Shown in pieces: positions 12,791 through 24,614 of a stretch of DNA of 64,000 bases. How positions within the stretch are numbered: position 1 is the first letter of the stretch; every line of letters begins with the position of its first letter. The notes under the pieces are model-generated. The model made no database searches and was not told where the DNA came from. It saw only the letters and a program-made list of their open reading frames with translations. The position numbers and the translations under genes are program-made. The stretch spans positions 1,973,501 to 2,037,500 of the forward strand of contig JANJXV010000152.1 of the NCBI GenBank assembly GCA_024803745.1. Reading direction: 5' to 3'. Origin of the DNA: Megascapheus bottae. Taxonomy: Eukaryota > Chordata > Mammalia > Rodentia > Geomyidae.

Positions 12791-15292
12791 TGAAGAGACA
12801 GATCTTTAGTAAGTGACAATTTTATGTACAAAAACAATATAGGATAAAGTAATAATACTGATAAATGTTGAATCTTTCCAACATATCACATCAATTGCAT
12901 TGTTGTCTTTAGGTTTTAAAGTGTACATTCATACATTAATCATCCTCCATTCTTTGCTTTGTTGTATCATAATCTTGGCTACAGCTTTCCATTAAAGAAC
13001 TAAGAAATCTTAATGTTAAAGCAAAGTATTTTATTTCTGAAACTTGAAATAATTTTATTTAAGAACAAGCTAAATCTTTTTATGTTAATCAATAATAATA
13101 GTGTCATAAGGACAAAAGAAATAAAGATTGCCTAACTTCATTAACTTCAGCATAATTACTGCAAGGATACATATTTTACAGAACATCTGACTCAACTCTT
13201 GTTCCAATTGCTCCTTATTGATTGACCAGGAAATGGAACAATTTCAACTTTCTTCCAATTATCTAAATCCATCTTCATTATCTCATTAGTTATTTATAAT
13301 GATTCAAACTAATAATGATAATATGTTCACAAATGTTACTGTGTAAGCTTAACTCAAAGAAAACTGCAGGTTCTTCAAAAGATTCAGTGCTTGAAAACTG
13401 TAAATGAAAACACTGACTTGGAAAACCAGTATTCCAACAAAAGAACATATAAGATTAATTTTAGTAACATCTACAAATTATACTTTAGAGCAACCTACAT
13501 ACTTAAATTCAGAGTTCCATTTGAATCTATATATAGTGATTAGATTTGGATGGAATTATAATTTATATAAAATGTAGATAGTGCTCATACAAACTGCAGC
13601 ATTTAGTCTTATATCGATATTGTTTACAATAGAAATACACATAATTATATATTACATTGTAGTCTATTTCAGAGATCATTTTAGAAAAGTGATGATCCAT
13701 GAAATTTTATGCAGTTCATTTTTTTCAGTTTCAAATAAATATTACAAAAGAAAGTGGAAGGGTTTTCTTTAATTGAAACATAACACTCAGTGATTGTAGA
13801 CCCAGAGAATATTTATGATCCAGGATAAAGATAATTTAAATTCAGGGTTTAATCCAAGGCTAAAGACAATTTAAATGACATTGCACAAAATAACATTGTA
13901 AAAACCTTTTTGCCTAATTTTAATATATAAAATTAAGTTAAAATAGCATTAAAAGAAGCCTACATTTGGACAAATAATTTTGGTAAAGTTGGATAATACT
14001 CTTATATATTTCACTTTAAAATTTTTTTATATAATATAGTCACACGTTGCATTTGAAGTGGGACTCATGTCAAGTTTTTAACTTAGTTAAGTTTTGGTAG
14101 CTAATTTTAAACCTACCACTATTTTTAACTCATCATCTTTGTTGCTCATAGGACTGTGCAATTAAATATTTTATAAAATTGTTAGAAGGTGAATGTACCA
14201 TAGCTGAAAGTATAACATTTGTGATTGTGAAAGGAATTTTTCTTTTAGGACAGTTTTTATTCAATGTGACTATAGCAAATGAAGTATTCACAAAATCATA
14301 GGTTTGCAAAAAATCTTGAGAATGCAATTAGTCTTTCTCAGTTTTTGAATTCTTTAAGACATTTATTATTTCATTCCATTATGAGAATTTCAGGAGCCAA
14401 TTTTATAATTTCTTTTAGTGTAATATATTTCAAGGTTTTCTTTAAAAAAAAACCATTAAGACAGTTCTCTTTTTTCACTGATTCAGATATCTTTGCTTTT
14501 ATAAGTGATTTAAAATAATTTATTTCTATTAAAGTGACATTTTCTCCTTGTACCACATAATTACTTTTATTTGGATGAAAATAAACATTTAGAATGTGAC
14601 CTCTACCTCATTTTTTTCCTCTAGGTGTTGTTTTCCAATGATGAAATCAGGCAAGTAATTCTTTTATTCTTAACAGATAATTTTATAACAGTTGGTTCTG
14701 TGCCCTGCAAAGCTTTCTGATTGTTGCCAGCTGGAAAAGACACTGATTCTAAATATAAGTATAATTTTCTGGCCTTATCAAAGAGAGATGTAGAAGGTAA
14801 CTTTACAAGGAAAATACGTGGTCCTCAAGAATTGTTGCCAAAATCAAGAAGCTGTAGAATTCAGTTTGGCACATGCAAAGTATCACCAAAGGCCTGCAGA
14901 TAGTCTGTGATGCTTAATGCTAGTAGCTTATGTTTAAAGGTAAAATCTAACTCAGAAGGAACTTACAGAACTGATCTCGACTATGCCAGTAATTTATGGC
15001 AATACTGAAATCAAGTAACTATATACAAAAGAAAAACAACTTTATACAAAACAAAGTCAATAACACACAAACCTTCTAATATGTAAGCTAAGTCACTTAT
15101 TTACAATGATTATGAATAGAGTCTGCACATAGACTTCTGATGCCCAGCTTCACAGCAGCAATATTTTTTTAGCATAGTTATCCCTTCTATTATTAACTTA
15201 TCTCTCTGCTCCTTTTGGTAGTTGCACATTTTTAAAATGCATTTCATTATGAAATATTCATATGTGGTGTTAAAGATGTGCTAAATTCCCTT
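12791..15292. other. Intergenic, nothing recognised
   Basis: Very AT-rich. Short ORFs at 13,581 and 14,279-14,556 show no family resemblance. No RNA gene seen. Confidence 0.5.
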
Positions 15293-15831
15293 TGGCCTTA
15301 ACTGCCATCTTCCAGTAATTTGCCTAACTACTAAATGACTAACACAAAGAGAAAGAGGAGAGGTACCTGGCACATGTTCTCTAGCTCCTTCAGGAAGCAT
15401 GGAGTTGTTCCTTTGGCCACACAGGAGAATCTACAAGAGGGGTGATATTGTAGAAATCAAGGGAATGGGTACTTTAATAGAGGAATGTCCCATGAGTGTT
15501 ACCTTGGCAAAAGTGGAAGGGTTTACATTGTTACTCAGCATGATGCTGGTATTGTTGTGAACAAACAAGTTAAGGGCAAGATATTTGCCGAGAGGGTTAA
15601 TGTGCGTATTGAGCATATTAAGCACTCTAAGAGCCAAGCTAGCTTCCTGAAACTGGTGAGGGGAAATGACCAGAAAAAGAAGGAAGCCAAAGAGAAAGGA
15701 GCCTGGGTTCAACTGAAGAGCCAGCCTGCTCCACCCAGAGAAGCACATTTTGTGACAACCCTTCTCACAAAGAACCTATTCCCTATGAATTCATGGAGTA
15801 AGAGATATAAAAAAAGACCTCTGAACTATAT
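15293..15831 (+). pseudogene. RPL21 (pseudogene): Processed pseudogene of ribosomal protein L21
   Basis: Intronless copy of RPL21 mRNA. The 5' UTR-like GCCATCTTCCAGTAATT precedes an ATG at 15,335, followed by codons for MTNTK-like residues. Conserved blocks include [48 protein letters not shown] and [10 protein letters not shown]; the C-terminal EPIPYEFM is recognisable near 15,774-15,796 in another frame. A 2-nt deletion near 15,421 opens a TGA, a 1-nt deletion near 15,475 returns to frame, and another break near 15,760 removes the NGKEPELLEP region. It therefore encodes no functional L21 protein. An A-rich stretch follows the stop, and a truncated L1 sits in it. Confidence 0.93.
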
Positions 15832-15843
15832 AAAAAACGATGT

Positions 15844-16047
15844 GGTTATCTGAAACTTGATAGAGAAGGGGGGAAAACCAATACAGGGAGTGGGTGGTGG
15901 GTGGGGGGAGGATAATGGGTACCAAGACATGTGAAAAGGTATCAATGTATGTGAATTAATGCACCTTCTATCTGGCAAATATCATGTAACCCTTTTATTA
16001 ATTACAATAAAAATATATAAAAAATAAAATACTTCATAACCCCCCCA
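15844..16047 (+). mobile_element. 5'-truncated L1 3' end inserted beside the RPL21 pseudogene
   Basis: About 200 bp matching the L1 3' UTR seen at 37,140-37,280, including ACCAAGACATGTGAAA and CTGGCAAATATCATGTAACC. It is flanked by the 12-bp direct repeat AAAAAACGATGT (15,832-15,843 and 16,048-16,059). This marks a separate insertion into the pseudogene's A-rich 3' side. The final stretch has a C-run instead of a clean A tail. Confidence 0.85.
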
Positions 16048-16059
16048 AAAAAACGATGT

Positions 16060-17750
16060 AATAAATTCATATTAACACCTCAGCATTGCTCTTTTCCTCC
16101 TTTTTAAAACAGGACCCCTCACAAGCCCTTCTTTATATTTCCGTACATTTTTAAAAACCTAAGTTCTGTTTATAAGAGAAAACACACAATATTTGTCTTT
16201 TCCAGTCTCTCTTATTTTGCTGCCACATTAAACTTGGAATAAAAACGAATTGATTTGAAAACTGAAGCTAACTTATGTGAAAAGAGGTGGTGCAGAAAGA
16301 ACTTAGGCTAAATCTGTGACTACTTCATCTTAGGATTCATGGGTGAAATAAAGAAAACTGGAGTCCTTCAGCATAATTCTGGAATATTTTCAGAAAGAAA
16401 TTTATTAGACATTTAAGGATATTTGAGGAGATACAACCAGTTATTTTTTAAAATTTTTCAGGCTTTACTCTTAAGCTAATAGAAGTAAATCAGCCAACTG
16501 CTTCTGTACAACTTGCAACTCTTCTCAACTTGTGGCCAACACCCAAAGGAGGGCTTGGGTCTTGCCATAAGGCAGCCTACCCTTCCTTTGACTACCACTC
16601 AGGGGAGGAACTTGATTGGTTCAACAAATTGATCATCATCTGACAGATTGCTAAAAGGTGGAGAAAAAGAAGGGCCAATGCAAAACAGTGGAAACTAGAA
16701 AAAAAGAGAAAAGGAGGAATAATAAAAAACTGCTTATCCCTAACCAGCGGTTGACTGTTTCTAGTCCTGCTGCTCACTCATCTCAGTGGTCTATACTAAA
16801 TAAACTATTTACAGCTCTGCTCATTACTTTTGAGTTTATTTCTATGCTGCTGCAAAACAAGAACCCATCAGGCTTATGCATCAATATTTCAAAATTTTCA
16901 GTGTTTCTTAATTATGATGGTGTTCAATTTATTCAATTGATTTAGACTTGTAAAATCAGACTATGAGATTCCTGTATGGATGCATATATGTGTTATACAT
17001 ATAGTAAACAAATTAAAATAGAAAGATAAAATCCATATATAACATAAATAAGACCATAAATAAAATATAAAATGGATGCCCCTTTGTTTTGTTTTCTGTA
17101 TAACTTTGGGGAAATAGGAAAATATAGTAATGTTAAAATTGTGAGGGTTGTGTGAATTGGAACCACAGAGCACAGCATGTAATTTTTATGTGACTTAAGA
17201 ACATTCTCTAATAATACACTATTTGTCTATGCACTGGCTGTCCCAAGTGTAGTTGCTTTGTTTGTTTCTTTTTCCTTTTTCCTTAACCTCTCCTTAGTGA
17301 AAATGACCCATGGAAATTCAGTTCACAGAGAGACATTGGTGAAGAATTTGTCTTTTGTACTAAACAACAAATCTAAGAACACACACATTCACTGCCCTGT
17401 TAAATAATTTCTTGTCATTGAATGTGACCTGGTCTTTCTTTGACCCCTTTCGATGGCCAGGACCAGATAATTACTGAAATGAAACGGGTATTTAAGTAGG
17501 AAAATAGAAGTGATACCAGCGCAGAGTACTTATATATTGCTCCAGAATTCTTAAACTTAAAGACATTCCATTGAAATAATACTTTTGATGAAACAATAGC
17601 TCTAAAATGATATCTTTAAAAGCTGTTCTTTACTTTTTCTTTGTGTTCTTTTCTGTTTCTCTGTTTCTCTGTCTGTCATTGTCTATATTTCTCGCACATA
17701 TACATACGTGTACAGATAGAACTGTAAAGAAAGGAACTCATATAACCAGA
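16060..17750. other. Intergenic, nothing recognised
   Basis: AT-rich with a slightly more GC-balanced patch at 16,495-16,625; no coding or repeat signature identified. Confidence 0.5.
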
Positions 17751-17990
17751 TTTTTTTTTGTCTGTCGTGGGACTTGAACTTTGGACATTGTCCCTGAGCT
17801 CTTCAGCTCAAGGCTACAGCCCTACCAGTGAGCCCCAGCACCACTTCTGGTTTTCTAATGGTTGTTTAGAGGTAAGTTTCATGGACTTTAGTGCCCGAGC
17901 TGGCTTTGGGTCATGATCCTCAGATCTCAAGATCTCAGCCTCCTGAGTAGCTGGGATTACAGGTGTGAACCACCACGCCTGGCTCAGAAA
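17751..17990 (-). mobile_element. Dimeric SINE
   Basis: T-run at 17,751, then GGACTTGAACT, GAGCTCTTCAGCTCAAGG, CCACTTCTGGTTTTCTAATGG, GCTGGCTTTGG and CCTGAGTAGCTGGGATTACAG, ending CACGCCTGGC: a full ID/B1-type dimer in reverse. Confidence 0.9.
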
Positions 17991-18557
17991 AAAAGAAAAC
18001 AACTTCATATGATATATTCTTCTCCTTTTAGTTCCAAAGGAAACCAGAGGAAATAGCTTTTGAAATTTCCAGCAGAATTTTCAGTCTAATGCCCTACATC
18101 CAAAAGACTGATGGTTTTGTGTTCACTTTTTATTTCCACATCACCCATTGTCATTATTTGGCACATAGATATAGACACAATTCTTATCCTACATAGTATT
18201 GGTTCTTGGCTCTTTTTTCCCATACATTCAAAAAATTCCCATTAAAATTCACAGGTTAGTTGCTTGTAGGATAAATACACCTGCACTTGTTTAATTAAAA
18301 CTGAAGAGAAGTCTCTTGTGAGCATTTCTTTGTTGAGATGTAAAGAGAAACACCATGGTAAATATTTGCAGTTCTAGCCATTATGGTTTCGAGTGTGTGA
18401 ATATATGATGGTGATTACTACTCTAGTAATATGACTTCCATTAGAAGCATGGCTGTATTGGTACTAAACAAGCCATAATGAAATTTCGAATTCACAATAC
18501 TTATTAGGAAAATCAAAGGTTATGTTTCCTTGAATTGATCAGTATTTGATTGCTTGA

Positions 18558-18782
18558 TTTTTTTTGGTCAGTGGAGGGGCTTGAACTCAGTTACTGAGAG
18601 CTGTCCCTGAGCCTCAGGTTAGCCTGCTCACTTGAGCCACAGCACCACTTCTGTGAGTGTTTAACTGGAAATCAGAGTCTCACAATAATTTTCCAGTCTG
18701 AGTTGGCTTCTAACCATGGTCCTCAGATCTCAGCTCCTTGAGTAGCTAAAATTATAGGTTTGTATCACCAGTGCCCAGCTAA
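18558..18782 (-). mobile_element. Dimeric SINE in left arm
   Basis: TTTTTTTTGGTCAGTGGAGG start, AGCCACAGCACCACTTCTG, and CTCCTTGAGTAGCTAAAATTA. Mirrored in the right arm at about 57,250-57,465. Confidence 0.85.
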
Positions 18783-18811
18783 TCAGTGTTTCTCCCATTT
18801 TTCTAAAATTA

Positions 18812-19112
18812 TTATTTTTTTAATCATAGGCTTGAACTCAGCCAATGGATGATACCCTAATCTTTTTGTGATCAGGGCTAATGCTTTATTGTTTAAGCCA
18901 AAATTCCACTTCCACTGTGATAGGAGTATCACAGACTTTCCTGCTCAGGTTGACTTTGAACCTCGATGCTAAAATCTCAGTCTCCTGCATGACTAGAATT
19001 ACAGGCATGAACCGGTAAACTCTGGCATGCAGGCATTGAACTACTATATTCTGGATCTTTATTTCTTCAGTAATTAGGATTACTGGGATTATGAACCACT
19101 GAGACAGTAGCT
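18812..19112 (-). mobile_element. Degraded dimeric SINE plus fragment, left arm
   Basis: GGCTTGAACTCAGCCAATGG, AGGTTGACTTTGAACCTCG, CAGTCTCCTGCATGACTAGA; a second short fragment follows from 19,026. Mirrored at about 56,915-57,215. Confidence 0.7.
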
Positions 19113-19268
19113 GATTAAGTCTATGTCAATGAAATTCAAATTTCTTGTATTTTTTCCTCATGATGGTACATTTGTCTTTGTATAAAAATAATTATCAAAT
19201 CCAATGTCATCTAAATTTCCTCCTATGTAATTTTTCAGAGTGTTTTTAATTATAAAGCAAAGAAAACT

Positions 19269-20666
19269 TAAAAAATCATTTTTTATTTCACAAAAAAGAT
19301 ACAGATATGAATTGCTAATTTCTATGCTGTATTATGAAGAGAACTGGGGCTGGAGTCCAAAAGGGCAAATCAAATATAATGTATAACACTCTTCTTGGAA
19401 ATTGAGAAACAATATATTATGTGTATATACTGTATGCCATATGACAACATATTTTCTCCTGGATTTCAAAAGTAAGATAACAAAGGAGAAAAGCACGTGA
19501 AGTATATAACAAAGGTGAAATAAAGCATTTGGCAGCTTTAAACAACATATCACAGATTGTGCATACATCTGCCTTAGTAACAATGAAAGGAAATTTGGCT
19601 GAAAATCATTCAAATTTTAAAAGCATCTTTACCACACTTTATGCAAATATTTTGTGAAAATCAATAGGTCTTTGCTGCTCTAGTGACAACTGCGCTTTAA
19701 AAATCTGATTATCTCTTATAATCTGTCAGCCTTAATATCTTATTTTTTATATTTATGTATGGTTTTCCCAGGGAGACCATTGAAATCATAATCATTGCAT
19801 TTTTTCTTTCAAATGCATAAGTTGTAGATATGTCTTTTAGGTGGCTTAATGTAAGCATTTTATGAATAAATTTTTTGTTAAGTAAGGATTACATATTCTC
19901 TATTCTTCATAAGCACATATCTAGCTTTTAATTCAATCTAAAGGGAAATCACATATACTTTCATTATCCACGACATTTAAATATCTTTAGGAAAAGATGA
20001 TGGCAAACATAAAGCAGCCTTTTAGTAAAGAAAAATAAATAAAAAATATTATTTTTAGGGAATCATTACAACAAACATTTTAGTTATTGCTATTCTCAAT
20101 TCCACATCCTTGTTTAGTTCACCATTTTTTAATAGAATCTCCATGTAAGCTATCAGTTCATTGGCTGACAAAAAGATTTCCTATGAATATGTATTATATA
20201 CATACAAATGTATGTATATACAGGACATAATTATATGCCATTTTCAATAATGAAAATATTTACAAATAGTCACTCCAATAACAAAGGAAACTTTAATAGC
20301 TATTGTAAATAAGCAATTAAAAGCAAAGCTAGAAACTAAAATAATCATAATATAAAATAGGGGAAATAAAATGTAATTGGATAAATATGAATGATTCAAT
20401 TAAGTGCTAAACTTGTTAGTTTACATGTTATATGACAATATCAATGTTTTGATTATTGTACATGGTATTTGAACAAAAAGTATGAATGCATGTCAAGTGT
20501 TACCACTTTATTGTTTTGCATTCAAATTTCTAATTTATAAAATTTTAATGTTAAAACATGTAAAGTTTAAATTTTAAACTGTAGTGGGACGAGAATATTT
20601 TAAACTCCACTGTGAGGGGTTATTCTAATTAAATTCTTAATAGTACTTAATCAGAAAATGTTTAAT
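19269..20666 (+). other. Left-arm-specific 1.4-kb segment
   Basis: Present between the homologous blocks ending at 19,268 and restarting at 20,667; in the right arm these two blocks meet directly near 56,758. No target-site duplication flanks it, and only about 2 bp of shared sequence (TA) lies at the edges, which favours deletion from the right arm over insertion on the left. Content: AT-rich sequence without recognisable gene or repeat. Confidence 0.8.
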
Positions 20667-21019
20667 AAGGATGAAAATCTCCCAAGACTGAGGATTTACT
20701 ATAAGCCCTGTTAATTAATTTTATTAATTCATTGGTAATAACTTGAACCCAATAGGTGATACTAGGTGATACTGAGAATTTAACTTTGTTACTTAATAGT
20801 ATGACCAGAGTTTACTAATAAGTTTAATAATTTACAAAGATAATAAGAGCTAGTAGTATACTTTTCACTATTGATATCATTGGTCAATATTAATAACATG
20901 TTCTAGTAGGAATTTCTGTACAACTCTATATTAATTCATTTATTTTTCTAAAGTAGATTTACAATAATATAAACTTCCCTATGAAACATGGGAAAAAAGA
21001 TTGGACTAAAAATATATGA

Positions 21020-21207
21020 CTTGGCCAAGATTTTGCTCTAGTGGTAGAGTGCTTGCCTAGCATGCACAAAGGCCTGGGTTCAAGTCCTTGGTATCACATA
21101 TATATAAAAATGCCAGAAGTGATGCCGTGACTCAAGTGGAAGAGCACTAGCCTTGAGAAAGCCCAAGATAATGCTCAGACCCAGAGCTCAAGCCCTGGAC
21201 TGGCCAA

Positions 21208-21246
<39 letters not shown>

Positions 21247-21250
21247 AAAT
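21020..21250 (+). mobile_element. ID-type SINE with AAAT tail, left arm
   Basis: TAGTGGTAGAGTGCTTGCCTAGCATGC head, B-box-like GGTTCAAGTCC, and second half CTCAAGTGGAAGAGCACTAG. The tail is a (AAAT)n run, much shorter in the right-arm copy (56,205-56,405). Confidence 0.9.
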
Positions 21251-21478
21251 AGGTGGCTTTGTTTTTGTGGTGAGTATGGCTACACCATTAAATCTTACTC
21301 TCTCATGAGTTAAATCTTTCTCTTTACTGAAATGCTTCATTAGCTTATACAAATGATTAAGTTTTTCTGTGATATATTGTGATGTTTCTTTGCTAGGCCC
21401 TCTTTCTGTCTCTCTCTCCTCTTCCCTCTCTTCCTCCTCCTTTTGCTTCAACTACTTTACTACAGATGCTGTATATTT

Positions 21479-21566
21479 ATATATGTATGTATGTATGTAT
21501 TATGTATGTATGTATGTATGTATATAAAATATGTATGGATGGATGTATGGATGTATGGATGGATGA
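21479..21566. repeat. (GTAT)n/(GGAT)n microsatellite, left arm
   Basis: GTAT units pass into GGAT units. The right-arm counterpart at about 55,903-55,968 has a different unit count and order. Confidence 0.9.
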
Positions 21567-21639
21567 GTTTTTGATAGCAGCTAAGGATGAACTCAAGCCT
21601 TTGATTGGTTGACTGGTTCAACTAAGGGCAACCTAGTTA

Positions 21640-21832
21640 GGGCTTTGTATTTGCTACAAAGGCTTTCTGCCACTTGAGCTATGCTTCTACCATATTTTTC
21701 AGGGTGGGGAGGGATATTTTTGGAGGTAAAAATCTTACTGACTTTTCTGCTCTGACTAGCTTTGAACTAATTCTGTAGATTTTAGTCCTGTGTTTCTAAA
21801 GTTGCAGATATGAGCCACTGATGCCTGGTGTT
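21640..21832 (-). mobile_element. Old dimeric SINE, left arm
   Basis: Diverged but shows CCACTTGAGCTATGCTTCTACC, TGACTAGCTTTGAACTAAT and GATATGAGCCACTGATGCC in order. Mirrored at about 55,640-55,835. Confidence 0.7.
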
Positions 21833-22885
21833 CAAGATCTTATGGCATCTGATAAGACATGTTGGACCTGCTTTTAAACATATCCTGATAATAGTTGAGC
21901 AAATATTTATTGATATTTTATTATCTTAGTATCCAGGGTGGAAATGATCTTGAGATCATGTGGAAAATAGATGCTGGGAAAATAATGACAGCAACATTAT
22001 AACCCTGTGATTTTTAAAATGATTGTACTAGTCATTTATGATAACTAAGATAAATAGCCTTGAAAGATATAAATAACCTTGAAAATAAAAATGGGACGAC
22101 TTTTGCTGATAGTTCAATCCATTATTTCTGTGGCCTACCATAGCCTAATGCATAAGGGCAATCACAGTCGCAGAGGTCTGTTCACCTCATGCAGTCAGGA
22201 AGAAAAGAGAGAGAAGAAAATCAAAGTACTGGATTCCCATCACCCACTTTAGGACAATTATAAAGTGACTTAGCTTCCTTTCACTAGGTCACACCTTATG
22301 AAGGTCCCACCACTTCATAATAGCATCAGAGACTATACGATACAGGTAGCACATGGTTCTTTGGGGAACATCTCGCTTCCAGATTGTAGCAGGGATAGTT
22401 AATGTAAAGTGTTGTCTGAAGAAGACCAGTCCTAAACAGAAGTTAAATCTTACATCTAAATTATAATAGCATTGAGTAGTGTTCAGTAGATTCTGTCATT
22501 TTCCTCTTGATTTTGGAATTGTGTCTTTCTCTGCTCCTCCTATTTTTATCTACTCATCTGGTTAGGATTTGTTTTCTCCACTTTTGCATGTTGATTTGTA
22601 TGCAGGATACATTTGAATGTCTTCTGTCTGATGGCTTAGTGAGGTTAATCATTTTAGCTTTTGTTTGTCATGGGATGGTTTTATTTGTCCCTCAGTTATG
22701 AATGAAAACTGAATAGAGTATGCTGGGTTTGAAATTGGTTGCTTTCAATGCTTGATGTATATTCTTCCAAGACATCCTTGATTTTACGGTTTCTGCTGAT
22801 AAATTTGTTATTGTACAAATAAATTTTCTCATGTAAGTAGTATCTGATTTTTTTTCTCAAAAATACTTTTACTCTTTTATTTTCT

Positions 22886-22919
22886 ACACTTGATCTTAGC
22901 CAAAAGGCCGCGAAGCGAT
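22886..22919 (-). pseudogene. RNU2 (fragment): 3'-truncated U2 snRNA retrocopy (left arm)
   Basis: On the minus strand this 34-bp piece begins ATCGCTTC and contains GGCCTTTTGGCTAAGATCAA, the 5' end of U2 spliceosomal RNA, with a G in place of the usual T at position 9. It stops after AGTGT. It is flanked by perfect 15-bp direct repeats ACTCTTTTATTTTCT at 22,871-22,885 and 22,920-22,934, so it arrived by retrotransposition at a staggered nick. It has no poly(A) tail. It is non-functional, lacking the branch-site-pairing tail, Sm site and later stem-loops. Confidence 0.92.
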
Positions 22920-23407
22920 ACTCTTTTATTTTCTGAACGTAACTTTTCCCAAAAAATACATAATGTTCTTTTCTGTTCTGGTCTGTTGGGGGTTCTACAC
23001 CGTCTTCTCTTTCTCAAGATTTGGTAAATTTCCCTATACTCTTTTATTAAAGATATTTCCTATGACTTTAATTGTCTGAACTTTTCCTGCGAAAGCTCAG
23101 ACTTTGAGCAATTTCATGAAGTGTTTAGTTTTTGAAATGTTACTGGTCAACTGTTAGATATAGAATCTGAAACAAACATCTTATTTACATCTTCCATATC
23201 CAAAAATTTAATGGAGAGAATATCATGAAAACAAAAATGATTTTTATTTGATTACAATACTGAAATGTTCCCTTATATTTCTTGACAGTGTAATCTCTCT
23301 TGGTGTATGACTTTATTACTTAATTAAGTTATCTAATAGCAGAAAGATAAGTTTCTATTCCTTTCCTTAAACTATTTTTCAGTTTTTTCCTATAATAGAC
23401 ATAGATA

Positions 23408-23680
23408 GCAAGGCAAGGTGATGCATGTCTGTAATCACAGGCTACTCAGAAAATAGAGATGAGATGATCATGTTTTCAGGCCAATGTGGGCAAAAACTTA
23501 GCAAAAGCCTTGTCTCAAAAAATAACCTGTGCCTGGTAGCATATCACAGTAATCCCAGGGAGACATTCATAGTATGGTAACTAACAAAGTCAGATGCCAT
23601 AGGAATCCAGAAATACTTAGCCTCCAGAAATGACTAAAACAAAAGGCCCAAGTATATGGCTCAAGTATATGGCTCAAAAT
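23408..23680 (+). mobile_element. Old B1-like SINE, left arm
   Basis: GCAAGGTGATGCATGTCTGTAATC, GGCTACTCAGAA and TTGTCTCAAAAAATAACC, followed by a second degraded half starting CCTGGTAGCATATCACAGTA. Mirrored at about 53,795-54,070. Confidence 0.7.
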
Positions 23681-24416
23681 TCCAGTATTTTACAAATATA
23701 GATTAAGTAGATATATTTATAAGTCATATGTATTTCAATCTGTTCTGAGTACACCAATAAAGTACCTTACATTGGGAAGTTTGTAAAACAAAGAAATTTA
23801 TTTCTTATGGAACTAGAAGTTAGGAGTTCTAAGGTCAATTCTATCAGATTCAATATCTGTTGAAAGCCTACTTTCTCATAGATAGAAATCTCCCACTTTA
23901 AGCCTAAATGACTACATAGTGAGGGAATAAACCACCTTCCTTGGGAATCTTTTACAAGATTCATTCTGGGGGACTCTAGTCTCAGAATCTACTCTGTAAA
24001 GTTACAATACTATGTAACGCTATTACAAGTAGCTTGGAATTGCATATATTCATAAGTGTGCTTATATGCATTGCATTTAGCTTTTAAATATAATGAAAAT
24101 TAATGAACTAAGATTTAAACCAACAAAGAGTTCAAGTTCTTGAGGAGGTTCAATGATTTTATGAATAGAACTTACAGATACAAATTAATTTAATGATAGT
24201 ACACCAGAATAAGAACAGGATGCAAATATTAAAAGAAGAGTTGCGTACATGAAATACTTGAGTGGCATTTGTGTCTCCATTGTTTTCTTACATTAATAGA
24301 AGACACAGGTCTTCTTTGTATGAAACAAACCAGTAAATATCCTTGTCCAATACAACCCTAAAGACCCTTTGATATTTAGAAAGATATTAGCTTATCATCA
24401 CTCAAGAGTCATTTCT

Positions 24417-24614
24417 TTTTTTTTTTTTGGCCAGGCCTGGGCTTAACCTCAGGGCCTGAGCACTGTCCTTGGACTTTCTCAAGGCTAGAGCTCTACCACT
24501 TGAGCCTCAGCACCAGTTCTGGCTTTTTTCTATGCATATGGTACCGAGGAATCGAACCCGGGTCTTCATGCATGCTAGGCAAGCACTTTAACCACTAGGC
24601 CAAACTCCCGGCCC
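24417..24614 (-). mobile_element. ID-type SINE, left arm, with target-site duplication
   Basis: Well preserved reverse ID element: T-run, GGACTTTCTCAAGGCTAGAG, CTACCACTTGAGCCTCAGC, B box complement GGAATCGAACCCGGGTC, CCACTAGGCCAAACTCCCGG. Direct repeats CTCAAGAGTCATTTCTT flank it (24,402 and 24,615 regions). Among the youngest-looking SINEs here, yet shared by both arms. Confidence 0.92.

Noticed and set aside
15485..15853. 122-codon ORF as an active RPL21 gene
   Set aside because: It begins inside the protein after compensating frameshifts, has an earlier TGA in the upstream frame and lacks part of the C-terminal region, so it is a pseudogene.
22507..22701. 64-codon ORF conserved perfectly in both arms (also 23,767 and 26,308)
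   Set aside because: Conservation reflects the recent inverted duplication of the whole region; non-coding parts are equally conserved and no domain is seen.
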